64,000 nucleotides of DNA from Chaenocephalus aceratus (taxonomy: Eukaryota; Chordata; Actinopteri; Perciformes; Channichthyidae). The notes beneath the pieces are model-generated. The model was not told where the DNA came from, ran no database searches, and was given only the letters and a program-made list of their open reading frames with translations. The DNA lies in contig CM043791.1 in NCBI GenBank assembly GCA_023974075.1, forward strand, positions 1,768,009 through 1,832,008, in the 5' to 3' direction. Position numbers and translations under genes: made by a program. How positions within the stretch are numbered: the stretch's first letter is position 1; each line of letters starts with the position of its first letter. Below are positions 33,881 through 64,000 of this stretch, piece after piece.

Positions 33881-34174
33881 GCTTGCACTCAGATATATTG
33901 CTGCTCAGAATTATTCTGTGCGCGCTCGAAACTTTTTCTGCTCTCAGAATTATTCTGTGCGCGCTCGAAACTTTTGTGCAACAATCCTGTCAAAATCCCT
34001 CAACCAATAGGAGGCCAGGTGTCCTTGCGGGTGCGTTCGCTTTACTTATTACAGCGTCCCGTCAGGGGGGTTACTCTTTGGTTTATAAACTCCAGCCCTC
34101 CACGGCTTTATAACATGTACTTCACTTGTTTGATTTACAACTTCTTTCTGGGGGGTGGGGGAGGAAGCACAGTT
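33881..34174. repeat. Inner inverted repeat, left arm
   Basis: Nearly 290 bp that recurs inverted at 34974-35273, with a spacer of about 800 bp. It contains a direct tandem copy of a roughly 31-bp unit, AATTATTCTGTGCGCGCTCG and neighbours. The pair may be the long ends of a DNA element or a foldback. Confidence 0.85.
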
Positions 34175-34216
34175 AGTATATATATATATACCAGCACCTT
34201 ACATAATAGCTACGTT

Positions 34217-34366
34217 CAGTGGCGTACTGGGACTAAAAATCAGCCCGGGAATCTCGACCGGCCCTCGTTATCGCTAGTAAATTGTCAACGGGAGGAGGGG
34301 GCAGCGCCATATAGAGAGCTCTGGGAGGGGGGATTGCTAGTTAATTTTCCGACCGGCCCACTTCTT
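34217..34366. mobile_element. Fragment of a hAT-like element (CAGTGGCGTACTGG end)
   Basis: Starts CAGTGGCGTACTGGGACTAA and shares CAGCCCGGGA, TCTCGACCGGCCC and GCTAGTAAATTGTC(A/G)ACGGG with the elements at 2834-4217 and 41763-42633. The right end is lost. The remainder of the spacer (34367-34973) shows nothing else. Confidence 0.65.
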
Positions 34367-34973
34367 CCTCCAGACTGTTGTTCTGCTCCAGCACTGTTGT
34401 GCTATGGCTTGGTTCGGCCCGACGCGAAGCGGAGTGTCGACAACTATATTGTATAGATATTCGTATATCACGGCCTGAAGTGAGCTATTGCATTTATAAA
34501 ACGGTTACCACGTGTGGCTGGCAATGTGAAAGAAAAATACACACTCCAATTTAAATAGTTTGTATTATTAAATAATGATGTTCAAAATAAAATAGTCCCT
34601 CCGTTGCCTTCTGCACAAAACATAGTGCGAGGTGGTTGCTATGCAACAACAATAACAGCTAGAGAACATAATAGACAGACAGCATTGTCGTCGTTTAGGT
34701 GCTTTTTTTGCTCCATCAATCCACTCCTCCATAGTAAGGCCACCCCGGAGGTCGAAGTTAACCTTAAATGTTTCCATTTTAAGCTTTGTTAGTTAGTTAG
34801 TTTCGTGACGGACGTAATGTAACAGTTGTAACCATATGGTTGTAACGGTTCTCAGGCGCGGAGGGATACTGACTTGTGAAAAGTAACTACAATTATACCC
34901 GGGATATACACTCATTATATCACGACTAAGAAACATCAGATTGCTTGATTTGAATTGTCCGTTTTATAAACAT

Positions 34974-35273
34974 GTACTAACTGTGCTTACACCCCCCCCC
35001 CCCAAAAAAAGTTGTACAGCGAAGTGATGTACATGTTATGCTATAAAGCCGTGGAGGGCGGGAGTTGATAAACCAAAGAATAACCGCCCTTACGGGACGT
35101 TGTAATAAGTAAAGCGAACGCACCCGCAAGGACACCTGGCCTCCTATTGGTTGAGGGATTTTGACAGGATTGTTGCACAAAAGTTTCGAGCGCGCACAGA
35201 ATAATTCTGAGAGCAAAAAAAGTTTCGAGCGCGCACAGAATAATTCTGAGCAGCAATATATCTGAGTGCAAGC
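34974..35273. repeat. Inner inverted repeat, right arm
   Basis: Inverse of 33881-34174, including the duplicated TTTCGAGCGCGCACAGAATA unit. Open frames in both arms encode the same meaningless peptide in opposite orientation. Stretch 35274-36074 beyond it is A/T-rich with no recognised feature. Confidence 0.85.
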
Positions 35274-36074
35274 CAGTGCTGGAATTGGGCTGGTACTCAC
35301 CGGTACGCAGTACCGGTGTTATGCCGTAGGTTGAAGCCTTGCCGTGGATTGAAGCCCTGTTCGCGGGGACGCGCAAAGGTGACGTCATCGCCTGTTTTGA
35401 GCGTTCATCGCCTGTTTAAGCTTTTATCTCTCTTTTGAGTGATATATCAGATTAAACAGCAAACGGCTGAATAAATAATGTGCATACAATTGCGAGGAGG
35501 CTCGTTTTAAGGACACGTTTTTCAGATCTGTCACAATCTTCGTATTGGAATAAACTTACGTTTTTGAGTGTATAGTCCCACTCTGTTATATTCCTCCTTC
35601 CTACAGAACAGACAATGACAGGATAATATGTGATTTGTCAATAGTCCTATCTCTTAAAACCTTCTCTGTTGTTTAAGTGTCTGATAACCACGAATAGTAA
35701 GCAATGATATGACAGTAATGATATCACATGATCATGTCAGACACTGTTATTTTCAATCAAGCCTAAAAGATAATGTGTTCAAACTGGCTTCACTCACTTC
35801 AATTGCTCCTTTGAATATCATCTTTATATATTACTACTCAACACATGTTTGTATTGTAATGCAACTATTTTTTGTATTTTAAAGTGACATTGAATGCTTT
35901 GAAAGGTGGCCTAAAATGAAGTGTATTATTGATCTTATATCTGTGCCTCTATTACATTACATATAATGTTCTATCACACTATTAATGTTCCTTATTTTAG
36001 ACTAGGTTCATCCTGGTGTCAATAGGGAAGATCTGCACTGTTCTCCATAACATGTTCAGAGCAGGTATTTCTCC

Positions 36075-36485
36075 TGCCGGATTTGGAACCCCCCCCCCCC
36101 TATATCTTTCTCCAGGACAGTCACAACTTCACCAAAATCACACTGGTGCTGGCTGTTCCCCTCTAGTGTGTGCTCACCAAAGCATTTAACTCTGCGCCCT
36201 GCAGGTGAACAACTAAAGAGGGGCTTCCATATCCGGCAGTGCAGTTGCTAGAGCTGCCGGATTTTGAAGCGCCTCCTGTAATTTTGTCCAGGATAGTCAC
36301 AATGTCACCAAAATCACACTGGTGTTGCCTGTTCCCCTCTAGTTTATGCTCACCAAAGCATTTTACTCTGCGCCCTGCAGGTACAAAACTAAAGAGGGGC
36401 TTCCAAATCCGGCAGCACCAACACCTGATCTGCCGGATTTTGAAGCCCCTCTTTAGTTTTTCACCTGCAGGGCCCAGAGTGAAAT
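36075..36485. repeat. Tandem repeat of about 180 bp with palindromic ends
   Basis: TGCCGGATTT starts at 36075, 36255 and 36431. Each unit opens TGCCGGATTTTGAAG and closes CTTCCAAATCCGGCA, so the unit ends are inverted. Both full units contain CCAAAATCACACTGGTG and CTCTGCGCCCTGCAGGT. The third unit is partial and continues in inverted order (CACCTGCAGGGCCCAGAGTG). Confidence 0.85.
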
Positions 36486-36540
36486 GCGTGAGTGTTTTGA
36501 ATACTGTTATTTTATTTTTGATTCTCTGGGAGGTATGGTG

Positions 36541-36625
36541 TTGATCCGTGGCGCACTCATAACGTGCAGGGCTGGAGTGACTGTTGCTGTTGGGAGGGAC
36601 TCGGGTTTGAGTCCAGCATGAACTT
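36541..36625 (+). repeat. Possible tRNA-derived SINE head
   Basis: ATCCGTGGCGCACTC resembles an A-box and GGGTTTGAGTCC a B-box, spaced about 50 bases apart. No full cloverleaf was confirmed and no SINE tail follows. Stretch 36626-36917 is otherwise featureless. Confidence 0.3.
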
Positions 36626-37062
36626 TTTTGTTATTTTCATGTCGATGGACACTGAATATTATGTAGTTTGAATAGAGGATTCCTAATATTGTTTGCCGAG
36701 ACCAAGATTAATGACCCATCAGCATTTTAAAGTCTAAATATCCCTGCACATGCAGCAATGACATTTTTGCTGCTGTCTTTGCAAAACGAGTTAACAGTCA
36801 CATGTTATCTGGATGAGTGCTGCAGAATGCCGTTTTTATAAGGGATGTATGTGTGTGTCTTTCATATTAAACATGATCGCTGGTAGATAGCCACAGAAGA
36901 TGGAACACAGTTTAATCTGGGCGGATCCCATTTTCCCATGGGCGAATCACAGTTTACCTGAGAGGATCACAGTTCACAGCTGAAGACTTCTCCACGCTGC
37001 TTTCAAACTGTGAGTAAAGAACGTGCGCTTCACTGGGAGGCTGTCTGAAGGTGTAGTACACA

Positions 37063-38064
37063 CAGGGCCGGCCCTCGGCATAGGCAGTATAGGCGAATGC
37101 TAAGGGCGCATCAACCCATAGGGGGCGCCGAAAATTGAAAAAAAAAGGAAGTTAGAAATAAAAAAAATATATTTTTTTTATTTCATAACAACACAATTTC
37201 CCGATTTTGGATCAACAAAGTACATCTTATACTAACAGAACTACGCCTATATTGCGTACAGCACCCATAAACTATGGCACACACCCCCCCCAAAATCAAG
37301 TTGAACTGCCCCAGTCCCAGTAAAAACCAGAGGTTTATGTGAAATTGTTCTTTTTTTGAAATAATGGTTTTAGTGTGCAATTATAGGTTTTAATGTTGTA
37401 TTTGTGTTAATTTAAAATAAATCAAACTCCCAAAAAACGTACACAGCTTCTGTTTGCTTTTATTAACAATTGGAATTTACTGTGTAAGCGGCCGTGAGGG
37501 GGAGAGCTTTAGAGAGCTCTCTCCTGAAAGACTGAGAGGCTCTGATAACCTCAGCTCAGTGAGGTAAAGGCACACCTTTATATGATCATTATAGTTATAA
37601 AAAAACAGGTGAAAAACAGGTATAAAATACTGACAGTACAAAAAAAGTTGTTATTAATAAACTAGAATACAGTTTGAAAGGGGAGTGATTTGTAAAATAT
37701 CCATAAAGAAAAAGAAAATCTGCTTACAGTTCTGTTTCATATGGGTGTTGAGAGATGTATCCATATATCTCCTAATGTTGCTCTCAAAGTGCACCAGATT
37801 GATGCTTTTAACTTCAATATAAAAAAAAAAAAGTCTTCCCGGGGGTGCATGCCACCGGACCCCCCCTCCCCCTACTTAAATCATGTTCAAATGGATAGGA
37901 AACTAAATACAGTTGCACACATCTTGTGTCAATATCTTTGTTTTTGTGGTCATGCCACAACCATGCACGTGCGAATCATAGTGAGTGTCTGCATTTTGGG
38001 GGGGGGGGGGGGGGCGCCAGCTAAAATCTTGCCTAGGGCGGCAAATTGGTCAGGGCCGGCCCTG
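37063..38064. mobile_element. hAT-like nonautonomous element (CAGGGCCGGCCCT ends)
   Basis: Ends CAGGGCCGGCCCTCGG and, inverted, CAGGGCCGGCCCTGACC, with a perfect 8-bp duplication AGTACACA (37055-37062 and 38065-38072). Subterminal GGGGGCGCC and GGCGCC motifs. A second copy is at 58039-59055; about 500 bp of its interior also occurs at about 25740-26590. No transposase. It interrupts the right arm of the inverted-repeat complex. Confidence 0.92.
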
Positions 38065-38427
38065 AGTACACACTCAGGTCTCAGATGGACTTGGTATCAC
38101 ATTAAGAATGATATTCAGTAACAATTCTGCCAACAATAGCTGGTTTAAATGATTTATTGGAGCTCGCAATGTTTGAACAGACATCCCCAGTCAACTCGTT
38201 TTTCTTTTTGTAGTCCTTGCTGTTCGCGTCCGGATATCGCCATCGTAACCACAACCTCACACACTGGTACTGAATGTGCATCAAAGTCTTCCTACCGAGC
38301 CAAATATACCAAAAGATTTATGTAAACGACAGAAGAAGCGATCGAAATGTGTATTTCAGTCGAAGGCCACGCCCCCCACCTCTGTAAACCAGTTGATCGG
38401 GGAACCAGTTAAACCGTAACACCGGCT

Positions 38428-40851
38428 TCAAGTTGTGTTTCCTGGATGAACTGAGCAGGCAGAGTCCCTGTAGCTTCACGGAGCAGCTAGCAGAGAGACA
38501 AGAAGCTATAGTCACTTGACAGAGCCGTCACTCAATGTGACCACGCCCTAATTTAGGCAAAAACGTTAAGACCTAATATAAATAAAAGGGTCGTGTTAGA
38601 AAACAATTCACTCACAGATCCGTAATCATGAAAGTGGAATCTAACTATATCGATAATAAAAATGTATGGAGCCAGGGGTAGAAACATGTTTTTTTCTGCT
38701 GTAAAGTTGGGCATTTTAACATGGGGGTCTATGGAAATTGCTCCTTTCTGCAGCCATCGCCTATCGGCCAATATATGAACTGCAGTGTGGGCACTTCCGT
38801 ATTGGCGTCCCGGCTGTTCCCCAGAGTTTGCTTGTTCAGGAGTCAGTCTGTGCAAACAGGTCAGGCTGTTATTCTGTTCCATTCAGAGACAATGAGAGTA
38901 CATGAACATACAGCACAGTTACAAGCAACCTTTAATATTTCAATTCAGCTCTACACATACTGCACTCATATTTACATCAGCTAAAGTTGGATCCATAAGC
39001 TTCTCGTCAGTAAAATATCCACGCATGTCATCAGCATAAAAATACATCTTTAATTTGAAGTCTACCTAAATAGAGCTGTACATCAAATAATTAGAAAACA
39101 GATCTAATTTCACATTGTTAGAATATTTTAAAAAGTTCAGGCACAATTCACACATCTTTCCAAAAGGGTGCATCCTTCCACCAGGTCACATGATCCTTTG
39201 TCAAATGGTTCATGCTGTGAAGGTGAGAAATACCACATGTAGGCGTTTGGAGCTACTATGGCGAAGACATTTTGAGACACATGCAAACAACCAGAGAGGA
39301 GGGCACGGCGCCCCCTGCTGTTCAGACCCCCCTGCCTGCTCCAGACCCCGGAGACAGTGTACACCTCAGGTGGGTCAGAGACTCTATGGCAATGATGATT
39401 TATTCATAGAAAACCCAGAGAAACAAGACAATCATTCATCTGAACAAAAACAAGCTAATTTCTTAGGCAACAAGACAGGATGAAGAAGGCAACAGAACGG
39501 TCCCGGAGTATAACAGCAGGTTATAAATAGCATAAGCAAATCCTGCATACTCACAGTTACAGAACTAATATAGAAAATGAACTAGTAACATGACGAATGA
39601 TGACCCAGACAAAGGACTTAGACACAGAGTGTGAGCTACCTGAAAGGTAGTGTAAAGCAATGCATAACAGTCACCCCCCCACTGTGTATCCATGATCAAA
39701 ATGGCTACCAGAACTAAATGAAAGAAGCCTTAAATGAACGTATGTCTCCTCTCGACTACACCCCCCCATCCTCTGAGCTGGTAGAGGTACTTTGGCAAAA
39801 AGAGCTTTAAGATGAATGACAAAGGAAACCTGTAGAAGAAGAAGCTTCTTTAAAGTACAATCAGTGTGTAGGCACAGGGGAAAGCCGCCATGTACAATCC
39901 GTAGTGTACGGATTATGGAACTAGCCAGAGATATACAGGGGGGGGGGGGGTTGTTGTCAGCGTGTTTGCCAAGCAGGAAGATTAAAGATAACTCTGAGTG
40001 CTGCACAGCCCCCCCCCCCCTAAAGCCCTGCAATGGAAACATTGTCTTCACAGCGCCGCCAACACTCCACTGGAATCGGGCTTCTGAGGGGAGCAGTATC
40101 AGCGATCCCTCTCCCTAAACAAGCCTTCGCTGAGTCAGTACAGACTCTTCCTTTAGCTGCCTCAAACCCCCAGAAGCTGACAGCTACCTATTCGTCTTCA
40201 CAAACAGTCCTGTTTGTGGACATTTCAATAGGCCTAACTAGGGAAAAGAAATGACAAAAAACAATCACAAATACCACGGTAGAAAATAAATTGAGATGTT
40301 TTCAGGTGACAGAGAAATATAACTTACACTGCAGCTTGACTGCTTATCTTGCAATCAAAGGTTACATAGGAAGGACAAGGAGAGGGGTAGAGGAAGACTG
40401 GAAGGACTGAAAACAGGCGGAGGGGTTCTGCAGCGAAGCTTCATCCAATGCATAGCTTAGTTTCAGGCGAGCAGGCAGACCAGGTGGAGTGGGTTGGAGC
40501 TCAAAGACTGCAGCAGGACAGCCGGCACCGGGGAGGGGGCGGGGCTAACGGAAACCAACAGGAACAGGGTTTGTGCTCCTGCTTCTCTAACTCGTCCAAC
40601 AGTTGTTAATCTGAGCGTTGTACAAGTGAGATAGATCCATGCCCTCTGTTTTATGAAATGCTAGAGATCAACATTCAGATGGCTGTGGCCTCCGGTGGTT
40701 CTGTCTGTGTCCTGGGTCCATCTGATCCTCCAGGCAAAGCGGGCAGCGACAGACAGCGAGGGCCTTGAGCTCAGGAACCGGTCGTCATCCACAGCCAGTG
40801 TTTCTTCATTGATGCGTCCCCCCACCCACCACCCACCCGTCGCCTGGATCC
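38428..40851 (-). other. Downstream flank of far1, including the probable 3' UTR
   Basis: The 3' UTR of the gene ending at 40852 must begin here. Its length cannot be read directly; the A/T-rich part near 38930-39110 is a candidate end, but no polyadenylation signal was firmly assigned. Stretch 38600-38870 looks like a dispersed fish repeat (ATGGGGGTCTATGG...) without visible ends. C and G runs occur at about 39940 and 40010. No other gene is recognised. Confidence 0.4.
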
Positions 40852-62197
<21,346 letters not shown>

Positions 62198-62664
62198 CTG
62201 AATGGGGAAATGATGAAATCAAAAACACTGCTTATATCTGTACAGTTATAAATTGTAAAGTATAAATTGGCATTTGAATAATGTGGCATTTGTGGTATTC
62301 AGCAGTTATTTAGAGTGCAGTGCAACGTTTTCAAAGTTCAATTTGTCTGCCAACTAATTGTAGTCTCAGTGTTGAACAGCTGATTGCAGAATGCACTACT
62401 GTTCACTAAACTGATCTCAGATCTGTACGTATATTTCTCCTGTTCTCTAGAAACTGACAATGTTAGCAAACCTAAAGCACACTGTAACCAATGTGAATAA
62501 ACCAACATACATTACACATGGTTTTTCCTCACATATTATTCAACATTCATTTAAATGTCCTCTGTTGTGCTTGATATTTTTCAGTAAGGCTAGAATGGAA
62601 AAAGGAAAACTTTTTTTGGGGAAAGGTTTATGCAGGACACCCAAACTGTGAAACACAGGGCATT
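62198..62664. other. far1 intron, nothing recognised
   Basis: A/T-rich intron DNA between the first visible far1 exon and the L2-family LINE. No repeat ends or coding signal. Confidence 0.45.
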
Positions 62665-63905
62665 TTACATTACATTGCATTTAGCTGACGCTTTTATCCA
62701 AAGCGACTTACAATAAGTGCGTTCGACCAACAAAATACAAACTTGAAGAAAACAGAATCATAAAGTACATCAGGTTTCATAGAGCAAAAACATTTCAAGT
62801 GCTACTCAACTGGCTTTAGATAAGCCAGTCCTTTATTAGTATATAAGTGCTTTGTTAATAGTTCTATCGCTCGAGGTGGAGTCGAAAGAGATGAGTTTTC
62901 AGTCTGGAAGGTGTGTAAGCTATCTGCTGTCCTGATGTCAATGGGAGCTCATTCCACCATCTTGGAGCCAGGATAGCAAACCCACGTGTTTCTGCTGATG
63001 GGAACTTGGGTCCCCTTCGCAGTGAGGGTGCAGCGAGCCGTTTTGTCGATGGAGAGCGGAGTGCACGTGCTGGGGTGTACGGTTTAACCATGTCCTGGAT
63101 GTAGGAAGGGCCAGATCCATTCGCAGCATGGTACGCAAGTACCATTGTCTTGAAGTGGATTCTAGCAGTTACCGGAAGCCAGTGAAGGGAGCGGAGGAGC
63201 GGAGTGGTGTGGGAGAATTTAGGAAGGTTGAAGACCAGACGAGCCGCTGCATTCTGGATGAGCTGCAGAGGTCGGATGGCACATGCAGGTAGACCAGCCA
63301 GGAGGGAGTTGCAGTAGTCTAGGCGTGAGGTGACGAGAGCCTGGACCAGAAGCTGCGTGGCTTTCTGGGTCAGCTGGGGACGTATCTTCCTGATGTTGTA
63401 AAGCGTGTATCTGCAGCAGCGGGTTGTAGCAGCGATGTTTGCAGTGAAGGACAGGTTGTTATCTAGGATCACACCCAGATTCCTTGCAGTCTGAGTCGGG
63501 GAAACAACAGAGGGGCCGATGTTGATTGTCAGGTCAAGAGTGGGACAATCTTTTCCCGGAAGGAAAAGCAGTTCAGTCTTGTCAAGGTTGAGCTTGAGGT
63601 GATGAGCGGACATCCACTGAGAGATGTCAGCTAGACAAGCAGAGATGCGTGCGACGACCTGGGTCTCTGAGCGGGGAAAGGACAGAATTAATTGGGTGTC
63701 GTCAGCGTATGATAAACCATGCAGGCTAATGACTGATCCGAGCGAGTTTGTGTACAAGGAGAAGAGGAGGGGACCAAGAACAGAGCCCTGAGGGACCCCT
63801 GTAGTTAATTGACAAGGGTCGGACTCCGACCCTCTCCAAGTAACCCTGTAGGTGCAGTCTTTGAGGTATGAGGTGATGAGGGAAAGTGCAGAGCCTGAAA
63901 CTCCA
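62665..63905 (-). mobile_element. L2-family LINE 3' half
   Basis: Longest of the related copies (others 2109-2232, 12118-13036, 56119-56338). The minus strand reads [61 protein letters not shown] and a 297-codon open frame (62864-63757). That frame ends [14 protein letters not shown] and [12 protein letters not shown], with one frame slip near 62930. The 3' end has TCGCTTTGGATAAAAGCG and the ATGTAATGTAA tail. 5'-truncated within the reverse transcriptase. Stretch 63906-64000 shows nothing. Confidence 0.9.
62864..63757 (-). pseudogene. L2-family reverse transcriptase C-terminal part
   Basis: 297 codons from within the reverse transcriptase (YADD near 63700) through the thumb and C-terminal region: [55 protein letters not shown]. 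These motifs define the L2/CR1-like group in fish. The 5' half with endonuclease is absent, so it cannot move by itself. Confidence 0.88.
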
Positions 63906-64000
63906 ATTTCTCATCTTAAGCACATGCTTCATACACACAGGAACACTGATTGAATGGAAGTAACTGTGCAGCACAACACTGAGGGTCAGTGTGGATGTAT

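Larger units (their letters stand above)
29797..38427. repeat. 8.6-kb inverted-repeat complex (outer arms)
   Basis: Left arm 29797-30162 continued by 33598-33712; right arm, inverted, 38065-38427 continued by 36918-37062. Together about 480 bp per arm at high identity (for example CGATGGCGATATCCGGACGC and TCAGACAGCCTCC). The left arm is split by a 3.4-kb hAT element and the right arm by a 1.0-kb hAT element. The spacer holds a second inverted pair (33881-34174 and 34974-35273). No coding capacity is recognised in the arms. Confidence 0.85.

Noticed and set aside
33866..35388. Matching peptides on opposite strands (LFCARSKL type), as a possible duplicated gene
   Set aside because: They are the two arms of an inverted repeat; the peptide has no recognisable features and no start or splice context.
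38102..38284. WRYPDAN..YKKKNELTGD peptide found in both arms of the outer inverted repeat, as a possible zinc-finger exon
   Set aside because: The left copy breaks the frame and I could not match it to a known domain; kept only as part of the repeat.

Overview
The window is vertebrate nuclear DNA, almost certainly from a teleost (probably percomorph) fish. It has short exons with GT-AG borders in long introns, and its repeats are fish types: Tx1-clade, L2/Maui-like and Rex3-like LINEs, a tRNA-headed SINE, many hAT-like elements with 8-bp target duplications, TTAA-flanked piggyBac-like elements, and long CA and CT microsatellites. There is no prokaryotic operon, CRISPR array or phage.

Two protein-coding genes are present, both on the minus strand and both running off the window. 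(1) At 199-13859 lies the 5' part of an ovochymase-type secreted serine protease. Seven exons can be placed: signal peptide, R-VVGG activation site, His, Asp and Ser catalytic exons, and Asp189. Exon 6 carries a 2-nt frame break and exon 4 seems to need a GC donor. Intron 2 is stretched to about 11.8 kb by a Tx1-clade LINE sitting between two CT tracts. (2) At 40852-62197 lies fatty acyl-CoA reductase (far1-like), complete from its second coding exon to the stop codon; the N-terminal exon lies beyond 64000. It has two tandem exons of identical length (172 nt) and phase coding alternative versions of the same 58-residue segment, so they are very probably mutually exclusive.

Between the genes (about 13.9-38.5 kb) I see no host gene, only transposon-derived DNA. 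It holds: a TTAA-flanked element with a 14-copy, 54-bp minisatellite; a 5-kb block with inverted ends that contains a broken YqaJ-type nuclease gene and a 3' fragment of a histone H3 gene with its RNA stem-loop; a hAT element with a Rex3 insertion; a ZMYM1/Tip100-like hAT element with a perfect 8-bp duplication and a 251-codon open transposase C-terminus; and an 8.6-kb inverted-repeat complex (29797-38427) whose two arms were each hit by a different transposon at nearly the same base.

The far1 introns carry further insertions: a four-element nest at 51409-53534, an Ac-like hAT at 54276-55665, a piggyBac-like element built around a large palindrome at 60786-61785, and an uninterrupted CA repeat of about 118 units at 59056-59292. 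A far-type gene next to an ovochymase gene resembles the human FAR2-ERGIC2-OVCH1 interval as I remember it; ERGIC2 is not seen here.
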